NCBI GenBank assembly: GCA_004298725.1
Contig: SCQA01000023.1
Location: 1-9,362, forward strand
Reading direction: 5' to 3'
From: a bacterium
Lineage (GTDB): Bacteria; Desulfobacterota; GWC2-55-46
DNA length: 9,362 nucleotides
A program made the position numbers and the translations under genes. The notes beneath the pieces were generated by a model. It saw nothing but the letters and a program-made list of their open reading frames with translations. It made no database searches and was not told the DNA's origin. This document shows positions 1 through 6,344 of this stretch, in pieces. The number at the start of each line of letters is the position of its first letter. Position 1 is the first letter of the stretch.

Positions 1-140
1 GGGTGCCTCTAAAAATTGCCCTTTTTCCCGATATCTTTGTTAGGACGAAATAAAAATGCTCACATATTCGCATATATGCTCCGCTTTTTATTTCGCCACG
101 CCTCGACCTCGGAAAAAATTTCTAATTTATAGAGACACCC
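1..140. repeat. Long imperfect palindrome upstream of fabZ (possible MITE or degenerate mobile repeat)
   Basis: Bases 1-17 and 124-140 are inverted repeats matching at 15 of 17 positions, with ends GGGTG and CACCC. Inside them 46-56 and 85-95 form a perfect 11-bp inverted repeat (CGAAATAAAAA / TTTTTATTTCG). Between these, about 22-31 and 109-118 match loosely (T-run plus CCGA against TCGG plus A-run). The two arms are each exactly 56 nt around a 28-nt centre, so the whole stretch is one symmetric fold. No convincing reading frame, tRNA or promoter was seen in it. The symmetry suggests a dispersed palindromic repeat or MITE-like element rather than a simple terminator. It could also end transcription from the gene upstream of the window, but neither arm is followed by a clean T tract. 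The left end coincides with the window edge, so the element may extend further left. Confidence 0.6.
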
Positions 141-162
141 TTACATCTTTAATGGAGGACAC

Positions 163-591
163 ATGTTAGATATAAAAGAAATAATGGCGGTGCTTCCGCA
201 CAGGTATCCGTTCCTTCTTATAGATAAGATTATTGAACTTGAAAAAGGAAAAAGCGCCAAAGGCATAAAGAACGTCACTATAAACGAGCCGTTTTTTCAG
301 GGGCATTTTCCGAATCATCCTATAATGCCGGGCGTGCTGATTATAGAGGCGATGGCGCAGGTAGGCGGCGTGCTTGCTTTTAAATCGGCGGACGTGTCTA
401 ACAAAGTCGTGTATTTTATGGGCATAGACAACGCGCGTTTCAGGCGGCCCGTTATGCCCGGAGACACTCTTGAGCTTACTCTTACGGTTACAAAGTGCAG
501 AGGCACGATATGGGCTTTTAAGGGTGAGGCCGTTGTCGCGGGAGCGCTTGTTGCCGAAGCCGGGCTTATGGCGACTATTATGGAAAGGTAG
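163..591 (+). CDS. fabZ: 3-hydroxyacyl-[acyl-carrier-protein] dehydratase FabZ
   Basis: Cytoplasmic hot-dog fold dehydratase that converts 3-hydroxyacyl-ACP to trans-2-enoyl-ACP in fatty acid elongation, competing with LpxA/LpxD for the same hydroxyacyl-ACP pool. The 142-residue length is normal for the family. The N-terminal LPHRYPFLLID motif is at residues 11-21, and the active-site segment GHFPNHPIMPG at 47-57 carries the catalytic His48, with the paired Glu62 in the helix that follows (IIEAMAQ). The ATG at 163 is preceded by GGAGG at 154-158, the best Shine-Dalgarno in the window, with a short 4-nt spacer. In many Gram-negative genomes fabZ lies between lpxD and lpxA; here lpxA follows, but only after a 277-nt gap containing repeats, and whatever lies upstream is outside the window. 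Identity is secure. Confidence 0.97.
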   Translation: MLDIKEIMAVLPHRYPFLLIDKIIELEKGKSAKGIKNVTINEPFFQGHFPNHPIMPGVLIIEAMAQVGGVLAFKSADVSNKVVYFMGIDNARFRRPVMPGDTLELTLTVTKCRGTIWAFKGEAVVAGALVAEAGLMATIMER

Positions 592-603
592 CGGTTAGTG
601 ATT

Positions 604-786
604 AGGGAAACTCTGATTAATTTCTTTTTTTCTCCTCTCCCCTTTATACCCGTAGTGGTATTGAGGGAGAGGGTAGGGTGAGGGGTAAAGGTGAGGAAAA
701 AACAGGTAACGGTTGTCGGAAAAGACATCTCGGAATTGATACCAGATACTTTTTGATTGCGGAAAAGAATTAATCAGAGGTTCCTT
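604..786. repeat. Inverted-repeat-bounded intergenic element between fabZ and lpxA (MITE-like)
   Basis: A perfect 12-bp inverted repeat (CTCTGATTAATT at 611-622, its complement at 768-779) extends outward with two mismatches to about 604 and 786, and inward, after one bulged T, through CTTTT (624-628) / AAAAG (763-767). It encloses a nested hairpin and G-rich sequence of the GAGGGAGAGGGTAGGGTGAGGGG type. It fills most of the fabZ-lpxA gap and carries no credible coding sequence. The structure resembles a non-autonomous palindromic or MITE-type repeat. The G-rich core resembles dispersed CCCTCACCC-type repeats common in environmental proteobacterial genomes; that comparison is from memory. A TTAGG pentamer occurs at 602-606 and 785-789, but it overlaps the arms, so it is weak evidence for a target-site duplication. 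Confidence 0.6.
634..672. repeat. Nested hairpin inside the fabZ-lpxA intergenic element
   Basis: CCTCTCCC at 634-641 pairs with GGGAGAGG at 665-672 (8 bp). After a small internal loop, ATACC at 646-650 pairs with GGTAT at 657-661, leaving the hexaloop CGTAGT (651-656). The + strand continues into G-rich sequence rather than a T tract, so it does not look like a rightward intrinsic terminator. On the - strand the hairpin is followed by GAGAAAAAAA, also not terminator-like. It is best read as the core of the surrounding repeat element. Confidence 0.6.
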
Positions 787-807
787 AGGTTGGTCGATTT
801 GTAGAAA

Positions 808-823
808 CAGGCCTTTAGGCCTG
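808..823. other. Compact perfect hairpin upstream of lpxA
   Basis: CAGGCC (808-813) and GGCCTG (818-823) form a perfect 6-bp GC-rich stem around the loop TTTA. It lies outside the larger inverted-repeat element and ends 45 nt before the lpxA start. The + strand after it reads CTAAAAACC, without a T run, so a rightward terminator is not supported. It may sit in the lpxA 5' leader and affect mRNA stability or translation, but no function can be shown from sequence. Confidence 0.5.
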
Positions 824-868
824 CTAAAAACCGGTGTGCGTTAAATTACAGAAAGAGGCAATACTTTT

Positions 869-1711
869 ATGATAAAGAGCGTTAAAGGTTTAAACGAAGT
901 TAAAATCGACCCTACCGCGCTGGTGCATCCTACCGCCGAGCTTGACAGCGGCGTACGCATAGGGCCGTTTTCCGTTATCGGCGAGGACGTGCGTATCGGC
1001 AAAAATACGGCCATAGATTCGCACGTTGTTATCGATAAATGGACGGCCATCGGCGCAAACTGCTCTATATTTCAGTTCGTCTCCATTGGGGCCGCGCCGC
1101 AAGACGTAGGCTACAAAGGCGAAAAGACCGAAGTTATAATAGGCGACAACAATATTATACGCGAATTCGTCACCATTCACAGGGCTACCACCAAAGGGAG
1201 CAAAAAGACGGTCTGCGGCTCAGGTAACCTGCTTATGAATTACGTTCACATAGCGCACGACTGCTCGCTTGGCGACAATATTATAATGGCCAACTCCGCC
1301 ACCCTTGCCGGACACGTTTCAATAGACGATCACGCCATAATAGGCGGGCTTGTGGCCATACATCAGCACGTGCGTATCGGCGCTTATTGCATAATAGGCG
1401 GCGCCTCGGCGGTAAGCAAGGACATACCGCCTTATGTAATGGCCGTAGGCAACAGGGCTACGCTTTACGGGCTTAACAAGGTCGGCCTTAAAAGAAAAGG
1501 TTTTACAAATGACGAGCTGGAGGAGATAAAAAAGTGCTATCAGATTATCTTCCGTTCGGCGCGCCCTCTTTCGGACGCCTCGGAGGCTCTTATGCGGGAA
1601 CTGCCGGGCTCAAAGCACGCAAAGAGGTTTTTTGAATTTATAAAGAATTCCAAGCGCGGCATGGCGCGCGAAAGATTAAAAAGAAAGGGCGCGGGCAATG
1701 AAGAAGATTAG
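869..1711 (+). CDS. lpxA: Acyl-ACP--UDP-N-acetylglucosamine O-acyltransferase LpxA
   Basis: First enzyme of lipid A synthesis: a cytoplasmic trimeric left-handed beta-helix protein that transfers a 3-hydroxyacyl chain from ACP to the 3-position of UDP-GlcNAc, or of UDP-GlcNAc3N in species with GnnA/GnnB. Hexapeptide repeats fill residues about 15-190. The catalytic motif HIAHDC at 127-132 places the catalytic His at 130 (E. coli His125), preceded by NLLMNYV. IHRATTKG (103-110), LAGHVSIDDHAIIGG (146-160) and DIPPYVMAVGN follow. The C-terminal helical domain has the usual GLKRKGF motif. Gly178 aligns with the E. coli chain-length residue Gly173, hinting at a long acyl chain. Against E. coli there are about 11 extra N-terminal residues but roughly one hexapeptide fewer near the start. 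The ATG at 869 has AGAGG at 854-858 with a 10-nt spacer. The 3' end overlaps the next gene by 14 nt. At 280 residues it is slightly longer than E. coli LpxA (262). Confidence 0.97.
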   Translation: MIKSVKGLNEVKIDPTALVHPTAELDSGVRIGPFSVIGEDVRIGKNTAIDSHVVIDKWTAIGANCSIFQFVSIGAAPQDVGYKGEKTEVIIGDNNIIREFVTIHRATTKGSKKTVCGSGNLLMNYVHIAHDCSLGDNIIMANSATLAGHVSIDDHAIIGGLVAIHQHVRIGAYCIIGGASAVSKDIPPYVMAVGNRATLYGLNKVGLKRKGFTNDELEEIKKCYQIIFRSARPLSDASEALMRELPGSKHAKRFFEFIKNSKRGMARERLKRKGAGNEED

Positions 1712-2648
1712 AGCCGGCGTCATAGGCGTCGGGCATCTTGGCAGGTTTCACGCGCAGAAATACGCCATGCTCTCCGACGTCGAGCTTGTAGGCGTCGCGG
1801 ACGCAAGCATTGATAGGGCCGCGCTTGTGGCGGCTGAAGTAAGGACGCGTCCGTTTTCGTCGTATAAAGAGCTCTTCGGCCTTGTTGACGTTGTAAGCAT
1901 TGCAACGCCTACCGCGTTTCACGCGCCGATAGGCTTGGAGTTTCTGTCAAGGGGCATTGACGCGCTTATTGAAAAGCCGCTTGCCATGACGAGCGTTGAC
2001 GCGCTCCGCCTGACCGAAACAGCCGCCAGAACCGGCGCCGTGCTTCAGGTCGGGCACCTTGAAAGGTTTAACCCCGCTGTTATGGCGCTTCGGGCGATGA
2101 AGCTTGCGCCGAATTTCATAGAATGCAGCCGCTTGGCGCCCTTTCCGAACAGAAGCACCGATATTGACGTTGTTTTTGACATGATGATACATGACATTGA
2201 CATTATTTTAAGCCTTGCCGATTCTCCGGTGGAGGCTGTCAGCGCGGCAGGGGCAAGCACTGTAACCGATAAAACAGACGCGGCAAGCGCGCTTATAACG
2301 TTTAAAAGCGGATTTGGCGCAAGCATAACGGCAAGCAGGGTGTCGAAAGAAAGGCTTAGAAAATTGACGCTTTATCATAGCAGGGGTTTTGTGACGGCGG
2401 ACTATGCCAACCAGAGCGTAATAGTCTCGTGCGCGTCGCGCCGGCCGGGCGCGGGTTTTGCCTCGTTTACGGAAGATGAAGTTCCACTTGAAAAGAAAGA
2501 CACGCTTCTTGAAGAAATAAAGGCGTTCCTTAAATGTTCCGGCGAAAAGACCGCTCCTCTCGTTTCCGGCGTAGAGGGCAAGGCGGCCCTCGAAGTGGCC
2601 GAGATGATTCAAGCCTCAATAGCCCGCTCAAGTATTGGCCGGTCATGA
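1698..2648 (+). CDS. gnnA: Gfo/Idh/MocA-family NAD-dependent sugar oxidoreductase, GnnA-like
   Basis: A 316-residue oxidoreductase with an N-terminal Rossmann fold: GVGHLGRFH (residues 10-18, GxGxxG) and Asp35 at the end of the second strand, which favours NAD over NADP. The family EKP motif is at 92-94, followed by VGHLERFNP (118-126). DMMIHDIDI (161-169) supplies the Asp/His pair expected in the catalytic centre. In Acidithiobacillus ferrooxidans the relative GnnA, encoded beside lpxA, oxidises the 3-OH of UDP-GlcNAc so that the transaminase GnnB can make UDP-GlcNAc3N, giving lipid A with amide-linked chains in place of ester-linked ones. Placement between lpxA and lpxB and a 14-nt overlap with lpxA (translational coupling) support a lipid A role. 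No transaminase is in the window, so the substrate is inferred from context; family membership is secure, the GnnA assignment moderate. The ATG at 1698 gives a start immediately before the Rossmann strand. Confidence 0.75.
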   Translation: MKKIRAGVIGVGHLGRFHAQKYAMLSDVELVGVADASIDRAALVAAEVRTRPFSSYKELFGLVDVVSIATPTAFHAPIGLEFLSRGIDALIEKPLAMTSVDALRLTETAARTGAVLQVGHLERFNPAVMALRAMKLAPNFIECSRLAPFPNRSTDIDVVFDMMIHDIDIILSLADSPVEAVSAAGASTVTDKTDAASALITFKSGFGASITASRVSKERLRKLTLYHSRGFVTADYANQSVIVSCASRRPGAGFASFTEDEVPLEKKDTLLEEIKAFLKCSGEKTAPLVSGVEGKAALEVAEMIQASIARSSIGRS

Positions 2649-2673
2649 CGCATTTAAACCGGCCCGGTCCGAT

Positions 2674-3813
2674 ATGGGCAAAAATATCTTCATAATAAGC
2701 GGCGAGGCCTCCGGAGACCTTCACGGGGCCGAGCTTATAAAAGCGCTTGCCCGTGTTGATCCGGGCATGTCCGCGTGCGGCATGGGCGGTGAAAAGATGC
2801 GCCGCGCCGGTCTTTCCGGGCTTGATTCCAAAGAAGTTTCGGTTGTAGGCATAACCGAAGTCATTGGAAAATCGCACCATATTATCAAGGCGTATGCCGC
2901 GCTCAAGCGGCTTTTGCGCTCACGTAAATTCGACGCCGCGGTGCTCATAGACTTTCCCGACTTTAATTTGCACTTCGCCAAAGTGCTGAAAAAGGCCGGC
3001 GTGCCTATAATATATTATATAAGCCCTCAGGTATGGGCTTGGCGAAAGGGGCGCATAAAGACCATAGCCGGCCTTGTTAAAAAGATGCTCGTTGTTTTTC
3101 CGTTTGAGGAGGAGATATACAAAAAGGCCGGCGTTGACGCGCTTTACGTAGGGCATCCGCTTGTTGATATGGCCAAATGCGAATTGACGCGGCCTGAGGC
3201 AAGAAAAAAATTCAATCTGCCTGATTCAAAGATAGCGGTGGCGCTTCTTCCGGGAAGCAGAACAACCGAGGTAAAGAGGATGCTCGGCGTTATGCTCGCC
3301 TCCGCTCGCCTGATTGACTCAGCCATGCGCGCTCCGGCGGTATATCTTATACCCGCCGTAGGTACGCTTGACGACGCGTTCCTTGATGGTTTTTTGAAAG
3401 ACTGCGGCGTTGACGCAAGGGTTGTTCGCGGCAATATGTACGCGGCATTAAGGGCAGTGGACGCGGCCGTGGTGACGTCCGGCACGGCAACGCTTGAAAC
3501 CGCGCTCATCGGCGCGCCGATGGTTATAACGTACAAGTTGTCCTGCCTTACTCATTTAATAGCAAAGACGCTTGTCGGAATAGAGAATATAGGGCTTCCG
3601 AATATCGTCGCCGGAAGATTGATAGTAAAAGAACTTATACAAAATGAAGCGTCGCCGGAAAATATAGCCGATGAAGTTGTCAATATTTTAAAAGACCCGG
3701 TTAGAAAAGATGATATAATAAAAGGCTACAACGACGTAAGAAAGGCCCTTGCTCCGTCCGGAAAAAAGGCCGCCGACATGGCGGCCGAAGAGATTTTAAA
3801 ATTAACCCTATAG
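2674..3813 (+). CDS. lpxB: Lipid-A-disaccharide synthase LpxB
   Basis: GT19 glycosyltransferase, a peripheral inner-membrane enzyme that joins UDP-2,3-diacylglucosamine and lipid X to form the beta-1,6 tetraacyl disaccharide-1-phosphate. From the ATG at 2674 the protein is 379 residues, close to E. coli (382). It begins MGKNIFIISGEASGD, with the family GEASGD at residues 10-15. Further motifs are DFPDFN (93-98), YISPQVWAW (115-123), YVGHPLVD (158-165), LLPGSR (191-196), SGTATLE (269-275), LPNIVAGR (308-315) and ELIQ (320-323). An in-frame TTG at 2635 would add 13 residues overlapping the upstream gene; the 2674 start is preferred because it puts the conserved first beta strand at the N terminus as in the family. 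No strong Shine-Dalgarno precedes either, so coupling to the upstream gene (stop at 2648) is likely. Confidence 0.96.
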   Translation: MGKNIFIISGEASGDLHGAELIKALARVDPGMSACGMGGEKMRRAGLSGLDSKEVSVVGITEVIGKSHHIIKAYAALKRLLRSRKFDAAVLIDFPDFNLHFAKVLKKAGVPIIYYISPQVWAWRKGRIKTIAGLVKKMLVVFPFEEEIYKKAGVDALYVGHPLVDMAKCELTRPEARKKFNLPDSKIAVALLPGSRTTEVKRMLGVMLASARLIDSAMRAPAVYLIPAVGTLDDAFLDGFLKDCGVDARVVRGNMYAALRAVDAAVVTSGTATLETALIGAPMVITYKLSCLTHLIAKTLVGIENIGLPNIVAGRLIVKELIQNEASPENIADEVVNILKDPVRKDDIIKGYNDVRKALAPSGKKAADMAAEEILKLTL

Positions 3814-3816
3814 GTT

Positions 3817-3836
3817 TTGCCGTTGTTTTACGGCAA
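3817..3836. other. Small hairpin between lpxB and msbA
   Basis: TTGCCGT (3817-3823) and ACGGCAA (3830-3836) form a perfect 7-bp stem with loop TGTTTT, starting 3 nt after the lpxB stop and ending 23 nt before the msbA start. The sequence after it (TTAATTAAGCC) is AT-rich but lacks a T run, so it is at best a weak or attenuating terminator. It could equally be an mRNA-processing or stability element within the operon. Confidence 0.45.
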
Positions 3837-3859
3837 TTAATTAAGCCCATATTAAAGAA

Positions 3860-5629
3860 ATGAAGACATACCTTCGCATACTGAAGCTTTTACCTCCGTA
3901 CAAGACGCAATTCATAGCGGCGTTTGTGTGTATGGCCGCGTTTGCGCTTTCAAACGGGGCAATGGCGTACCTTATAGGCCCGGTAATGAAGTTTCTCTTT
4001 TCCAACGAGGCCGGCGCGCCCATAAAATTTCTTCCGCTTGATTTATTCACCGTACCGAAAGAAAAGATGCTTGTAGCCATACCGCTTATAATAATAGGCG
4101 TAGCCGTGGTAAAGGGGCTTAGCTCTTACGGCCAGTCTTATTTTATGGGCTATATCGGGCAGGGCGTGGTGCGTGACATAAGAAAAAAGCTCTACCAGCA
4201 TATTCTTTCCTTGCCGGTTAACTATTTTAGCCACACGCCGACGGGCGTTTTAATGTCAAGGCTTACAAACGACGTCGGGCTTTTGCAAAGCGCCACCTCC
4301 GAGACCATCTCAACCGTGCTAAAGCAGGGTCTTACCATAGTCGTGCTTGCAGGGGTTGTTATAAGCCTTGACTGGAAGCTTGCTCTTGCCGCCTCGGTTG
4401 CGTTGCCGCTTTCGGTTTACCCCATGAGGCGGCTTGGCAAGAAGATGAAGAAGATTTCCACGCAGGGGCAGGTGTCAATGGGGGCGCTTACCGCGTTACT
4501 CCACGAGGCCATAGCGGGCATAAGGATAGTCAAGGCGTTTTGCATGGAAGGCTACGAGACCGAACGCTTTGACAAGGAAAACGTAAGGTTCACTAAAAAC
4601 CAGTTGAGGACGATTAAAGTTCGCGCGATATCGTCGCCGTTAATGGAAACGCTCGGCGCGGTGGGTTTTGCGATAACCATCTGGTACGCGGCGTACAGGA
4701 TAAACAGCGGCACGCTTACAGCCGAGGCCTTTGTGTCGTTCTTCGCGTCGGTTATAATGTTTTATCAGCCCATAAAGGCGCTTAACGGCGTAAACCTCAA
4801 TATACAGCAGGGCCTTTCGGCGGCGGTCAGGATATTTGAAGTTCTCGACATACCAAAAGAGGTTGAAAAGCCGTCCGGCGCTCTTACGCTTTCCGGCGTG
4901 AATACTGCCGTGGAGTTTAAAGAAGTATCTTTCAAATATCAAAACGACCACGTTCTTTCCGGTGTAAACCTGAGCGTTAAAAAGGGCGAGCTTATAGCTA
5001 TAGTCGGAAGTTCCGGCGCCGGCAAGACCACGTTTGTAAACCTCATTCCGAGGTTTTACGACGTAACAGGCGGAAATATACTGATTGACGGAACGGACAT
5101 ACGCGACCTTTCGCTGAAGTCGCTAAGGTCGCAAATAGCGATTGTCTCGCAACAGATAATACTTTTTAACGACACGGTAAAGGGCAACATCGCGTACGGC
5201 GACCTGAAAAAGAGCGACGCCGAGATAACGGACGCGGCAAAGGCCGCCAACGCGCACGACTTTGTTTCAAGGCTTCCTCAGGGTTACGACACGTTAATCG
5301 GCGAGGGCGGGGTAAGGTTATCCGGCGGCGAGCGCCAGAGGCTTTCCATCGCGCGCGCCATACTTAAAAACGCTCCTCTGCTTATTCTTGATGAAGCTAC
5401 GTCTTCGCTTGATACCGAGTCCGAGCTTGAAGTGCAAAAGGGACTTTCAAACCTCATGCAGGGCAGAACCACTTTCGTAATAGCGCACAGGCTTTCAACC
5501 GTAAGAAACGCCGACCGCATTATAGTGCTTTCAGGGCGCGGGATAAAGGAAATGGGCAAGCACGACGACCTTATGGAATCCGGCGGAGAGTATTCGCGGT
5601 TGTATTCCATGCAGTTCAGCAAAGTATAG
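3860..5629 (+). CDS. msbA: Lipid A export ATP-binding/permease protein MsbA (ABC exporter)
   Basis: Homodimeric inner-membrane ABC exporter half-transporter that flips core-lipid A from the inner to the outer leaflet of the cytoplasmic membrane. The 589-residue length matches the family. The N-terminal half (about 15-310) is a six-helix transmembrane domain, with hydrophobic segments near 18-45, 70-95, 150-190, 260-280 and 288-310. The C-terminal ATPase has Walker A GSSGAGKTT (383-391), Q-loop Gln431, signature LSGGE (487-491), Walker B LLILDE (507-512) and the switch His543, so it is catalytically complete. A relative exporting another lipid cannot be excluded by sequence alone, but placement among lpxB, waaA and lpxK makes MsbA the natural reading. 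The ATG at 3860 has only weak AAGA upstream; no better start is seen. Confidence 0.93.
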   Translation: MKTYLRILKLLPPYKTQFIAAFVCMAAFALSNGAMAYLIGPVMKFLFSNEAGAPIKFLPLDLFTVPKEKMLVAIPLIIIGVAVVKGLSSYGQSYFMGYIGQGVVRDIRKKLYQHILSLPVNYFSHTPTGVLMSRLTNDVGLLQSATSETISTVLKQGLTIVVLAGVVISLDWKLALAASVALPLSVYPMRRLGKKMKKISTQGQVSMGALTALLHEAIAGIRIVKAFCMEGYETERFDKENVRFTKNQLRTIKVRAISSPLMETLGAVGFAITIWYAAYRINSGTLTAEAFVSFFASVIMFYQPIKALNGVNLNIQQGLSAAVRIFEVLDIPKEVEKPSGALTLSGVNTAVEFKEVSFKYQNDHVLSGVNLSVKKGELIAIVGSSGAGKTTFVNLIPRFYDVTGGNILIDGTDIRDLSLKSLRSQIAIVSQQIILFNDTVKGNIAYGDLKKSDAEITDAAKAANAHDFVSRLPQGYDTLIGEGGVRLSGGERQRLSIARAILKNAPLLILDEATSSLDTESELEVQKGLSNLMQGRTTFVIAHRLSTVRNADRIIVLSGRGIKEMGKHDDLMESGGEYSRLYSMQFSKV

Positions 5630-5665
5630 CCTGAGTTCCGGCGATTGAAGGGGCTTAAAAACACG

Positions 5666-6327
5666 ATGAAAGATTTTTTAAACGCTTTGATGATTCGCAT
5701 TGTGCCTGCGCTTGGCGCGGCGCTAATCAGGCTTATAGGCCTGACGATGCGAATAAAAAAAGTCAATACGGTTGCGTATGACAGCCTTGTTGAAAAAGGT
5801 CAAAACGCCATTATCGCCTTTTGGCACGGCAGGCTGATGATGATGCCGTATGTTTACTACGGCAAGGGCGCGACTATTCTCGTAAGCCAGCACCGGGACG
5901 GAGAGCTTGTGGCGCGCGCCGTTAAGGGCTTTGGCATAAGGTGTGTTCGCGGCTCAACCACGAGGGGCGGGCTTGAAGCAATGGTCGCGCTTGTAAGGGA
6001 GGCAAAGGCAGGCAGGGACGTGGTTATAACTCCTGACGGCCCGAAGGGGCCGCGTTACAAGGCGCAGATGGGCGCAGTTCAGCTTGCAAAGATTACCGGC
6101 CTGCCGATATTGCCGGTTACTTTCGGCGCGTCAAAAAAAAAACTTTTGGCAGTTGGGACGGCTTTATAATGCCCTGTCCGTTTTCGCGCGGCGTAATCAT
6201 GGCGGCGGACCCGCTTTATGTTGGTAGAAATGCCGCGTCCGATGAAATGGAGGCAGTAAGGCAAAGGCTTGAGGATACGCTTAACGAAATAACCCGGCAA
6301 GCGGACTCTTACTACTCAAATTCCTGA
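5666..6327 (+). CDS. DUF374 acyltransferase (LpxJ-type late lipid A acyltransferase candidate), frameshifted at a poly-A tract
   Basis: A DUF374 / lysophospholipid-acyltransferase-like membrane enzyme. Characterised DUF374 members (LpxJ of epsilonproteobacteria) add a secondary acyl chain to lipid A and can act before Kdo addition; that function is inferred here from family and context. Numbered from the ATG at 5666 there is a hydrophobic N-terminal helix (about 8-28), FWHGRLM (52-58), SQHRDGE (74-80) as the likely acyltransferase motif and TPDGPKGPRY (122-131). The frame read from the ATG stops at 6167-6169 just after FGASKKK. The conserved C terminus, starting TFGSWDGFIMPCPFSRG, continues in the -1 frame from 6142 to a TGA at 6325-6327. 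A run of eleven or eight A in place of the ten at 6133-6142 would give one frame, about 220 residues with eleven, typical of DUF374. An in-frame TTG at 5645 is possible; GAAGGGG at 5647-5653 favours the ATG. Sequencing error or real slippage cannot be separated here. Confidence 0.8.
6133..6142 (+). other. A10 homopolymer at the frame break of the DUF374 gene
   Basis: Ten consecutive A residues lie exactly where the reading frame of the DUF374 acyltransferase must move to -1 for its conserved C terminus to be read. The tract contains the A AAA AAA heptamer on which ribosomal -1 slippage and RNA-polymerase slippage are known to occur. Downstream, the zero-frame stop TAA (6167-6169) shares its last A with an ATG (6169-6171) that opens a 52-residue frame covering the rest of the domain, so termination-reinitiation could also express the second half separately. 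Confidence 0.7.
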
Positions 6328-6344
6328 CGCACATTACGGGGCAG

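Noticed and set aside
37..67. Possible promoter TTGTTA ... ACATAT before fabZ
   Set aside because: Weak -10, 19-nt spacing and location inside the palindromic element make it likely chance.
315..728. Minus-strand open frame overlapping the fabZ 3' half and the repeat
   Set aside because: It lies antisense to a clear fabZ, runs through a repeat, and shows no recognisable domain.
602..789. TTAGG direct repeats as a target-site duplication of the intergenic element
   Set aside because: The pentamers overlap the inverted-repeat arms by different amounts, so they do not define clean insertion ends.
808..830. Hairpin upstream of lpxA as an intrinsic terminator for fabZ
   Set aside because: The stem is followed by CTAAAAACC on the + strand, not a T tract.
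799..830. Possible sigma-70 promoter TTGTAG ... TGCTAAAAA before lpxA
   Set aside because: Poor -35 match and about 20-nt spacing; not convincing enough to annotate, although the TG before the -10-like hexamer was noted.
2635..2673. TTG start 13 codons upstream for lpxB
   Set aside because: It has no Shine-Dalgarno, overlaps the gnnA-like gene, and would put extra residues before the conserved first strand; the ATG at 2674 gives the family-typical length.
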